Of a stretch of DNA of 64,000 bases, positions 1 to 11,300 are shown piece after piece. Made by a program: the position numbers and the translations under genes. The notes beneath the pieces are model-generated. The model ran no database searches and was not told where the DNA came from. It was given only the letters and a program-made list of their open reading frames with translations. This DNA is from Archivesica marissinica (lineage: Eukaryota; Mollusca; Bivalvia; Venerida; Vesicomyidae). The stretch covers positions 98,507,470-98,571,469 of the forward strand of contig CM026390.1 of the NCBI GenBank assembly GCA_014843695.1. Reading direction: 5' to 3'. Every line of letters starts with the position of its first letter. Position 1 is the first letter of the stretch.

Positions 1-14
1 CATTACAAATTTAT

Positions 15-143
15 GTACAGTCAAACCTGTGTTAGTGGTCACCTCTATTAAGCAGCCAACCTGTATTAAGCAGCCAGTTTCCAGATTCCCAATATGTTGT
101 TTTATTATACATTTGACCTCTATTAAGACAGGTTTGACTGTAC
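15..143. mobile_element. MITE-1 copy (TIR CAGTCAAACCTGT)
   Basis: Short non-autonomous element with inverted ends CAGTCAAACCTGT / ACAGGTTTGACTG flanked by TA. The body alternates 'ATTAAGCAGCC' phrases. At least seven further copies lie in this window (7.1, 7.8, 21.0, 30.9, 43.5, 57.3 and 60.4 kb). The TA flank and the end sequence suggest mobilisation by a Tc1/pogo-type transposase, which is an inference. Confidence 0.75.
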
Positions 144-224
144 ACATATTGAAATAAAATATTGTTTAAACTAAGGTTCCTCTCAGGAAATCCAGTCTTA
201 TAACTACTGAACTACTACTCGGCC

Positions 225-2165
225 CCAAGAGACCACGCTTTCCCTTCATGAAAGCCAGCATCATAACAACTATGATACACCCACTGGACTTGAGCCCACA
301 ACCTTCCTCCCAGGAAAGCCAGCAATATAACTAATAACCCATGCCCACTGGGCCCCCAAGACCACACCTTCCCTTCATGATAGAAACAATTATGACAACT
401 AGGGCCCCACCCACTGGGCTCGAGCCCACAACCTTCCTCTCAGGAGAGCCAGCCATATAACTACTGAAACCTGCCCACTGGGCCTCGAGACCACACCTAC
501 CCATCATGTAATCCAGCCATATAACTATTGAAGCCCACCACTGGGCCCCCGAGACCACACCTTCCCTTCATGTAATCCAGCCATATAACTACTGGATCCC
601 GCCCACTGGGCCACGAGACCACACCTTCCCTTCATGTAATCCAGCCATATAACTAGTGGATCCCGCCCACTGGGCCTCAAGACCACACCTTCCTTTCATG
701 TAATCCAGCCATATAACTACTGAACCCCGCCCACTGGGCCACGAGACCACACCTTCCTTTCATGTAATCCAGCCATATAACTACTGGATCCCGCCCACTG
801 GGCCTCAAGACCACACCTTCCCTTCATGTAATCCAGTCATATAACTACTGGATCCCGCCCACTGGGCCACGAGACCACACCTTCCCTTCATGTAATCCAG
901 CCATATAACTACTGGATCCCGCCCACTGGGCCACGAGACCACACCTTCCCTTCATGTAATCCAGCCATATAACTACTGGATCCCGCCCACTGGGCCACGA
1001 GACCACACCTTCCCTTCATGTAATCCAGCCATATAACTACTGGATCCCGCCCACTGGGCCCCAAGACCACACCTTCCCTTCATGTAATCCAGCCAAATAA
1101 CTACTGGATCCCGCCAACTGGGCCAGAGACCACACCATCCTTTCATGTAATCCAGCCATATAACTACTGGATCCCGCCCACTGGGCCCCGAGACCACACC
1201 TTCCCTTCATGTAATCCAGCCAAATAACTACTGGATCCCGCCCACTGGGCCTCAAGACCACACCTTCCATTCATGTAATCCAGCCATATAACTACTGAAC
1301 CCGGCCCACTGGGCCCAAGACCACACCTTCCTTTCATGTAATCCAGCCATATAACTACTGAACCCCTCCCACTGGGCCCAGAGACCACACCTTCCTTTCA
1401 TGTAATCCAGCCATATAACTACTGAACCCCGCCCAAGAGACCACACCTTCCCTTCATGTAATCCAGCCATATAACTACTGGATCCCGCCAACTGGGCCAG
1501 AGACCACACCTTCCTTTCATGTAATCCAGCCATATAACTACTGGATCCCGCCCACTGGGCCCCGAGACCACACCTTCCCTTCATGTAATCCAGCCAAATA
1601 ACTACTGGATCCCGCCCACTGGGCCTCAAGACCACACCTTCCATTCATGTAATCCAGCCATATAACTACTGAACCCGGCCCACTGGGCCCGAGACCACAC
1701 CTTCCTTTCATGTAATCCAGCCATATAACTACTGAACCACTCCCACTGGGCCCAGAGACCACACCTTCCTTTCATGTAATCCAGCCATATAACTACTGAA
1801 CCCCGCCCACGAGACCACACCTTCCCTTCATGTAATCCAGCCATATAACTACTGGATCCCACCCACTGGGCCTCAAGACCACACCTTCCTTTCATGTAAT
1901 CCAGCCATATAACTACTGAACCCCGCCCATGAGACCACACCTTCCCTTCATGTAATCCAGCCAAATAACTACTGGATCCCGCCAACTGGGCCACGAGACC
2001 ACACCTTCCTTTCATGTAATCCAGCCATATAACTACTGAACCCCGCCCACTGGGCCATGAGACCACACCTTCCTTTCATGTAATCCAGCCATATAACTAC
2101 TGAACCCCGCCCACTGGGCCACGAGACCACACCTTCCTTTCATGTAATCCAGCCATATAACTAGC
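225..2165. repeat. 64-bp tandem array, about 30 units
   Basis: Head-to-tail units of about 64 bp read 'GAGACCACACCTTCC...TAATCCAGCCATATAACTACTG...CCCACTGGGCC'. Some units are shortened, and blocks of several units recur with the same variants (near 1110-1440 and 1490-1800), showing higher-order duplication. The array lies in the SMG6 intron after exon 18 and stops about 40 bp from that exon's donor. Open frames through it are by-products of the repeat. Confidence 0.95.
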
Positions 2166-2207
2166 CAGGAAAGCAAGCCGTATAACAAGTGGAGCACTAT
2201 GACTTAC

Positions 2208-2311
2208 CCTGTCAACGTCATCTGCCACAAACGTACTATTGAGGGGACTGCTCAATAGAGGAACAAACCCAGACATCATCGTATCCTCCGACAACATCAC
2301 AGGCTGCAATC
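2208..2311 (-). CDS. SMG6: SMG6 exon 18
   Basis: Encodes 34 residues (about 1660-1694) with SEDTMMSGFVPLLSSP, matching the conserved 'LLSGFVPLL' stretch of the SMG6 TPR-domain end. The acceptor is ATTTTCTAG (phase 1) and the donor is AGG|GTAAGT (phase 0). It is the last SMG6 exon visible. The donor is followed within about 40 bp by the 64-bp array. Confidence 0.92.
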
Positions 2312-5300
2312 CTAGAAAATTATTCAGAGTGTCAATCTCAAGAGTCAACCAATTAAATCACTTGAGCTTAAGATTTGAGAAACTTTGTATAACCTTGGGG
2401 CCTGGTGTCATGTATATTAGCAGGGCTAGATCGCGCATAGTTTGGAAAAAGATGCTAATTTTTTGGAAAAGTTTTAACATAGTTTTCTAACAACTACATT
2501 AATACAAATAAAAATGTATTGGTGAGAGGTGAGCGTGTAACAACTGCATTGATACAGTACTTGAGTCAGGGATCATATAAGGGTTGTATTGGTGAGAGGT
2601 GAGCGTGTAACCACTGCATTAATACAGTACCTGGGTCAGGGACCATACAAGGGTTGTATTGGTGAGAGGTGAGCGTGTAACCACTGCATTAATACAGTAC
2701 CTGGGTCAGGGACCATACAATGGTTGTATTGGTGAGAGATGAGCGTGTAACCACTGCATTAATACAGTACATGGGTCAGGGATCATACAAGGGTTGTACT
2801 GGTGAGAGATGAGCGTGTAACCACTGCATTAATACAGTACCTGGGTCAGGGACCATACAAGGGTTGTATTAGTGAGAGGTGAGCGTGTAACCACTGCATT
2901 AATACAGTACCTGGGTCAGGGATCATATAAGGGTTGTATTGGTGAGAGGCGAGCATGTAACCACTGCATTAATACAGTACCTAGGTCAGGGATCATACAA
3001 GGGTTGTATTGGTGAGAGTTGAGCGTGTAACCACTGCATTAATACAGTACCTGGGTCAGGGATCATACATGAGTTGTATTGGTGAGAGGTGAGCATGTAA
3101 CCACTGCATTAATACAGTACCTGGGTCAGGGATCATACATGAGTTGTATTGGTGAGAGGTGAGCGTGTAACCACTGCATTAATACAGTACCTGGGTCAGG
3201 GACCATACAATGGTTGTATTGGTGAGAGGTGAGCGTGTAACCACTGTATTAATACAGTACCTGGGTCAGGGATCATACACGAGTTGTATTGGTGAGAGGT
3301 GAGCGTGTAACCACTGCATTAATACAGTACCTGGGTCAGGGATCATACATGAGTTGTATTGGTGAGAGATGAGCGTGTAACCACTGCATTAATACAGTAC
3401 CTGGGTCAGGGATCATACAAGGGTTGTATTGTTGAGAGATGAGCGTGTAACCACCGCATTAATACAGTACCTTGGTCAGGGATCATACATGAGTTGTATT
3501 GGTGAGAGGCGAGCATGTAACCACTGCATTAATACAGTACCTAGGTCAGGGATCATACAAGGGTTGTATTGGTGAGAGTTGAGCGTGTAACCACTGCATT
3601 AATACAGTACCTGGGTCAGGGATCATACATGAGTTGTATTGGTGAGAGGTGAGCATGTAACCACTGCATTAATACAGTACCTGGGTCAGGGATCATACAT
3701 GAGTTGTATTGGTGAGAGGTGAGCGTGTAACCACTGCATTAATACAGTACCTGGGTCAGGGACCATACAATGGTTGTATTGGTGAGAGGTGAGCGTGTAA
3801 CCACTGTATTAATACAGTACCTGGGTCAGGGATCATACACGAGTTGTATTGGTGAGAGGTGAGCGTGTAACCACTGCATTAATACAGTACCTGGGTCAGG
3901 GATCATACATGAGTTGTATTGGTGAGAGATGAGCGTGTAACCACTGCATTAATACAGTACCTGGGTCAGGGATCATACAAGGGTTGTATTGTTGAGAGAT
4001 GAGCGTGTAACCACCGCATTAATACAGTACCTTGGTCAGGGATCATACATGAGTTGTATTGGTGAGAGGCGAGCGTGTAACAACTGCATTAATACAGTAC
4101 CTGGGTCTGGGACCATATAAGGGTTGTATTGGTGAGAGGCGAGCGTGCAACAACTGCATTAATACAGTACCTGGGTCTGGGATCATACAATGATTGTATT
4201 GGTGAGAGGCGAGCATGTAACCACTGCATTAATAAAACAGCAATTAATCATGTTTTCATGACGTACCATCGTTTCTCTCAGTATAAAATTTCACGACATG
4301 TGACGTGTCCATCTCTTTCAATATATTGCACAACGTTGACGTACATTCCCAGACATCTATATCAGGTCTGAAAATAAGCATAGTGTAACAATACACAAAA
4401 TACACATGATATAGGAACTGAATGACACATGATATAGGAACTGAATGCCACATGATATAGGAGCTGAATGACACATGATATAGGAACTGAATGCCACATG
4501 ATATAGGAGCTGAATGACACATGATATAGGAACTGAATGATATAGGAGCTGAATGATATAGGAGCTGAATGGCACATGATATAGGAGCTGAATGATATAG
4601 GAGCTGAATGATATAGGAGCTGAATGATATAGGAGCTGAATGATATAGGAGCTGAATGATATAGGAGCTGAATGGCACATGATATAGGAGCTGAATGATA
4701 TAGGAGCTGAATGGCACATGATATAGGAACTGAATGATATAGGAGCTGAATGATATAGGAGCTGAATGATATAGGAGCTGAATGATATAGGAGCTGAATG
4801 ATATAGGAGCTGAATGGCACATGATATAGGAGCTGAATGATATAGGAGCTGAATGATATAGGAACTGAATGATATAGGAGCTGAATGGCACATGATATAG
4901 GAGCTGAATGGCACATGATATAGGAACTGAATGATATAGGAGCTGAATGGCACATGATATAGGAGCTGAATGGCACATGATATAGGAACTGAATGATATA
5001 GGAGCTGAATGATATAGGAGCTGAATGGCACATGATATAGGAACTGAATGATATAGGAGCTGAATGATATAGGAGCTGAATGGCACATGATATAGGAACT
5101 GAATGCCACATGATATAGGAGCTGAATGCCACATGATATAGGAGCTGAATGATATAGGAGCTGAATGGCACATGATATAGGAACTGAACGCCACATGATA
5201 TAGGAGCTGAATGACACATGATATAGGAACTGAATGACACATGATATAGGAGCTGAATGACACATGATATAGGAGCCGAATGACACATGATATAGGAGCC

Positions 5301-8300
5301 GAATGACACATGATATAGGAACTGAATGACACATGATATAGGAACTGAATGACACATGATATAGGAACTGAATGACACATGATATAGGAAGTGAATGACA
5401 CATGATATAGGAACTGAATGACACATTATATAGGAACTGAATGACACATGATATAGGCAGGGCGTTCATTTGACCCGAGCTCCCGGGTTTTGACGCACGA
5501 AAATTGATAGACGCTTTTTGACTCTTGGTGAAAATGCCCTGAGAGTCAACTTGACCCGGGGCGTTGATCGGCCATGCGTCATCAAATATTTTCTCAGCGG
5601 AGTAATTATCAAAATATGTCTGTCTACGAGGTCGAAGACCGTAATCGTTCATATATAAAACGCAGTTATTTTCATCAAAAGTCTGCTGCATTTCGTTATG
5701 AACACGATCGTGATTTACGAGGGACTCACAATCGGACAAAAATTTAATGGCGTCTAGGCAAACTCTACGTAAAATCTTTATCTCAACCAGCCGATCAGAA
5801 TATAGTATCAACCACGCATAAAGCGCCTTCATCACTTGCGCCGCCCATGGTTATGTTCAAAACGCATGGTTGATGTCATTATTCAGTTGGGTGGTTGAGA
5901 AAAACGGCTTACCCAAACTTTAGTATCAAAGGGAAATAAATCTTTAATAACGTTTCTCTAATACCTGTACGGCTCGGTATTTTTCCGGTAAAAATTAGTT
6001 TTTATCAAAAGACAATTATTATTGATTGTCACAATAAACACCTTTAGCAAGTTTTGCAAACAACCAATTACCGTTTGTGTTGTTTGCCATCATATGTGCT
6101 GCTAATCATGAGAACTGAGAAGTTTAAGTAGGTGTTGACATTATGTGTATTGTCAATGTACAATCGGCATAGATAAAACGGTGTTTTTGTAACACGTGTA
6201 TTGTCAATAATAAGTTGTCTGCTATTTGAGAAGCTTATAGTGGGCCACTGATATAGAAATTATACGCCGGAATCGTTTGATGATGACTTTTGCTATTGTT
6301 TGTTACAGATTTCTATGGGGTATTCATTGTGTGCACCACCCATTAATCATTTCATTGTTTCTACATTATTCCTTCATTTTCTGGAGAATATTCCTAAATC
6401 ATTCTTAGTTATATTTTCAATCAGATCGGAGATAAAAAATTAAAGAGTATCAGTTTTAGAAATTAAATCTTAAATATGGTTCAGAAAAGCCTTAGTCACT
6501 TCGGAATTGGCACACCCAGCAAACGTAAGCTGAGTGATAGTGTTAGTGAACCTGGGACACCTAAACGCCATAAAGTAGACTGTGACACTCGTAAGTCTAA
6601 AGTAAAAAGAAAATTCAGGTCTGAGTGGCTTAATGAATTTGAGTGGCTGGAAATGAAACAAACTGATGATCAGATTCTGTTGTATTGTACTTGGTGTAGA
6701 GATGCTAAAAAGAAAAATCCCTTCGCTAACAGTGGTAGCACGAACCTACAAAAATTACATGTACGTAAAGTACCAACATGCATATATTTGACTCTTGAAA
6801 ATTCCAGCTTGACTCTTGAAAATTCCTGTTTGACTCTTGAGATTTTGACCTCAAGGGTCATTGACTCTTGAGTTTCAAAGTCTAGTGAACGCCCTGATAT
6901 AGGAGCTGAATGACACATGATATAGGAGCTGAATGACACATGATATAGGAGCTGAATGACACATGATATAGGAACCGAATGACACATGATATAGGAACTG
7001 AATGACACATGATATAGGAACTGAATGACACATGATATAGGAGCTGAATGACACATGATATAGGAGCTGAATGACACATGATATAGGAACCGAATGACAC
7101 AAGTCAAGGGAATCACAGAAAGTGGCTGTTTAGCACAGGTGTCAAATGTATAGTAAAACAACATATTTGGAAGCTGGAAACTGGCTGATTAATAGAGGTG
7201 ACCACTAACACAGGTTTGACTGTATTCAGTTTGCAAATTAATAATATTTGTATTTGCGTTATTTATAGTCAAATAAAACATGGTTTGGAGTTCTGACGCA
7301 GAGGAATTAGTCAGCGCTCAGAACGACAAACCATGTTTTATTTGACTATAAATAACGCAAATATTCTTTCGATTCTAACATGACCAAATTATCAAAAACT
7401 CTCAAAAATAGTTGGGTGTTGTATTATAGAGAGTAAATGATGTCACAAAAATGCTAGTAAAATAATGTCACGTTTAACATCACACGCTAAACAATGGTTT
7501 ATTGCAGATTTAAACATGGTTGATTCTTTCATTGCATATACAGACAAAATGCCGAGTCAATTTAGAATATATGTTGCAGATTATATCCTTCATCGGCAAC
7601 TTGTGGGATAGACTCGCTTGTTTACCTTTGTTGTCATGGTTGGGCTGTCTAATTTAATGGTAAACTGTTTATTTTCGCAAGGTTAAAATCTACTTCCGGT
7701 TCTCGGTATTTTTATAAATTCTAAGCAGTATATCTAATGTGTTTATATATGTATATATGTACTTGATCTGAATAAAATATGCTTAAACTAAGCAGTGTGT
7801 ATGGCAGGCTTTGCTTATCGTTGTTTCCCATATACAGTGAAACCTGTCTTAAAGCAGCCAGCCAAGGGAATCACAGAAAGTGGCTGCTTAGCACAGGTGG
7901 CTGCTTAATAGAGGTGACCACTGACACAGGTTTGACTGTATGTTTAAACTGTAGATATTTTCCGGTTAATTCAAGAATCGCAAAGCGCTTATTACTTTGG
8001 GTATGTGTTATTTTTCTGATAAACTGAATGTCTTACCCCATGGCTGGATCCCGTACTTGAGGTGGTGGATTCCATAACTCAGCATGACCAATCATCCAAT
8101 CGGTCCACACCTTGATGCCGGGCACCAGCTCCTCCAGCTCTCGGCTGAACATCCGACCCGGGTAGTCATCTGACCTGATATGAACACCCAGTAGCCGAGC
8201 GCATCTCTCGACTAGGATTCCAAACATGTCCAGCCCCATCTGGACGGAGTGTTGTTGTAACAGAGACTTACATGTCGATTCCAGAGACTCGTCTGTAAAT

Positions 8301-11300
8301 ATTTATTTATATTTCGGGTTTTACGCCTGCATCAGCACCATTTTGGGTTATATCGCCGGCGGGCAGTTTACCCTAACAACACCTTTCCTGGGCAGGCTCC
8401 AGCGGTTAATCAGTACTTGGGTGCACCAACCTCTGTAAGAAACTGCCAACTTTTTCATATAAATGACCATCAGTGATGATAGGTTACAGTAGTATACAAG
8501 TCAGCGACCATAACCACTCGACCAGGGAGGTGCACGTACACTGTACTACATACTCAATAATAAATATCTATGGATATACATGTAGATAATGGCGTTTATA
8601 CAAATTTATTTTAGCTTGATTGCAAAACAAGTTCTTATAACTTATATTAATCACTCTCGAGACCTCATTCCTGATGGAATCCATCGCCACGAGGGAGAGA
8701 AGAGGCAACGTGGAATTTAAATGCCTTGCCTAAGGGCACAATCGTAACGGCTCCAGCGGGGCTCGAACTCCAGACCTTTCGCACCTGAAGCGAACGCGCA
8801 TCCACTGCGCTATCACGACTTCCACGATAATGGCGTGGAAGGGAGGGGGGGGGGGGCTATATGTGGTGGGCGATAAAGGTGTTATATGGCATTTATGTGG
8901 AGTAAATGGTTAAACAGGCATGGAGCTGGCGGGCGACTTGGGAGATATTATTTCCATGAGCTACGGCAGTCTACCTCACATCTCCCTATAGGGGCTGCCC
9001 CTGGAGCTAGAGGAAAGATGTGGGTGAAATTGTCTCCCTGAAAGTATCACTTCTCCATAACAGACTAAGCTAGTGGATGACATGACAGATATTATCTCCA
9101 TTAATCGAGTTGCCTAACTTCTACAGACGGATCTGTAGTCCAGTGGTAACACGCTGGACTGGTAATCCAGGGATTGCAGGTTCGATCCCCTGTCTGACCC
9201 TAATAAAATTAACAATCTTTCAGATGGGACATTAAACCGAGGTCTCGTGTCGGTGCTTTACACAGTTCATGTAAAAGAACCAGAGGAGACTCTGGAACGG
9301 GTATCTGTATGTATCATTGCACTATCCTCCAACAATCTAAAATGACTAGGCCTAATCTCTTCAGGAGGCGTTGCTCATATGGGCAACCGGTAGCGACGAT
9401 AAATAAACATAAAACATACATACCTAACTTCTCAATAGAGGGTTACAGGTAGACATGGGAGAACTAGTCTCCCTGTACTACATCACATCTCCCTGCAGGG
9501 TTAGATCTAGATTTATAGGAGTAGATTTATGCAACCCACCCTGATATGTTATACCTTTTAATGCTGTGTTTTCTATTGCAAACATGTTCATGGCCATGAG
9601 TTGAAGAAGTCGCTGAGGTCCAATGGCTCCATCCTTCAGCAGTACCTTAAACTCCCGCAACATCTGTCCACAGCTGTCAGGGAACATCTCCATTCTAAAA
9701 TAGATTAAAGGGAAATACTACACTTTTAAAAAAAAAAATTGCATACTCCGAAACTTTGTACATTGTTAGTTTGAAATATTGAATGAAAATAAAAACATAA
9801 TAATGATATGTCACCAGAGATCAGTTTAGAGGACGATGTGGGCGAAATTGTCGCCCTAGGGACCCTGACATCGCCCTCTGGGGGCCCCACTTCTCCCTAA
9901 ACAAAATAAAACAAAAAAATAATATTTTTTGGTTTTTACGCTTTTCAAACAAAATTTTGCCTAATAAAGCACTCCCTCTATTCAAATGTTGTATTTAATG
10001 GTTGTACTGTGCATTTTAACCCTATTTTGCAGAAGTATATTAAAGAACACCATTTAAGGAAGCGATCACGCGCTTTCTCACTTCTCCCAAAAATTCTGAC
10101 CTAGAATGAACCCTGTGTCACCTACTTCGTTTTCGTAATAAATGGACAACTACATGGTGGTTTCGTGCAGTTTGTGCACAATAATAAATACAGTGTAAAA
10201 ATGTTACCCAATCTTCGTAAACAGTTTACTGTGCATATTCAACACTTACCCAATCTTCGTAAACAGTTTCCCATGCACATTCAAGACGTACCCAATCTTT
10301 GTAAACAATTTCCCATGCACATTCAAGACTTAACCAATCTTTGTAAACAGTTTCCCATGCACATTCAAGACTTACCCAATCTTCGTAACAGTTTCCCATG
10401 CACATTCAACACTTACCCAATCTTTGTAAACAGTTTCCCATGCACATTCAAGACTTACCCAATCTTTGTAAACAGTTTCCCATGCACATTCAAGACTTAC
10501 CCAATCTTTGTAAACATTCAAGACTTACCCAATCTTCGTAAACAGTTTCCCATGCATATTCAAGACTTACCCAATCTTTGTAAACATTCAAGACTTACCC
10601 AATCTTCGTAAACAGTTTCCCATGCACATTCAAGACTTACCCAATCTTCGTAACAGTTTCCCATGCACATTCAACACTTACCCAATCTTTGTAAACAGTT
10701 TCCCATGCTCATTCAAGACTTACCCAATCTTTGTAAACAGTTTCCCATGCATATTCAAGACTTACCCAATCTTCGTAACAGTTTCCCGTGCACATTCAAC
10801 ACTTACCCAATCTTTGTAAACAGTTTCCCATGCACATTCAACACTTACCCAATCTTTGTAAACAGTTTCCCGAGCACATTCAAGACTTACCCAATCTTCG
10901 TAAACAGTTTACCATGCATATTCAAGACTTACCCAATCTTTGTAAACAGTTTCCCATGCACATTCAACACTTACCCAATCTTTGTAAACAGTTTCCCGAG
11001 CACATTCAAGACTTACCCAATCTTCGTAAACAGTTTACCATGCATATTCAAGACTTACCCAATCTTTGTAAACAGTTTCCCATGCACATTCAACACTTAC
11101 CCAATCTTTGTAAACAGTTTCCCGAGCACATTCAAGACTTACCCAATCTTCGTAAACAGTTTACCATGCATATTCAAGACTTACCCAATCTTTGTAAACA
11201 GTTTCCCATGCACATTCAACACTTACCCAATCTTTGTAAACAGTTTCCCGAGCACATTCAAGACTTACCCAATCTTCGTAAACAGTTTACCATGCATATT

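Larger units (their letters stand above)
5458..6896. mobile_element. hAT-like transposon inserted into the 23-bp array
   Basis: The ends are inverted: CAGGGCGTTCA at the left and TGAACGCCCTG at the right. GATATAGG, an 8-bp phrase of the host array, is present on both sides as the apparent target duplication. TTGACTCTTG motifs repeat near both ends, as subterminal motifs often do in hAT elements. CAGGG-type ends with an 8-bp duplication are typical of hAT. The interior carries a zinc-finger exon (plus) and an unrecognised minus open frame. No catalytic transposase region is visible, so the copy is probably non-autonomous. Confidence 0.8.

Noticed and set aside
973..2066. Several minus-strand ORFs of 74-146 codons
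   Set aside because: They are translations of the 64-bp array in shifted frames. Unit-length peptides repeat and no start or splice context is supported.
2505..4235. CRISPR-like regular repeat
   Set aside because: Units are contiguous with no unique spacers, and the genome is eukaryotic with spliced genes. It is a minisatellite.
4256..5835. Three overlapping minus-strand ORFs of 360-490 codons
   Set aside because: They are products of the 23-bp array, open in all minus frames. Only the SMG6 exon 17 stretch at the end of one frame is real.
9121..9200. tRNA gene
   Set aside because: The tRNA-like block is followed by the same body and tail in all copies and differs between copies. It is a SINE head. 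The same holds for the heads at 8.8, 14.9, 30.5, 42.5, 46.8, 49.5, 56.1, 59.1 and 59.8 kb.
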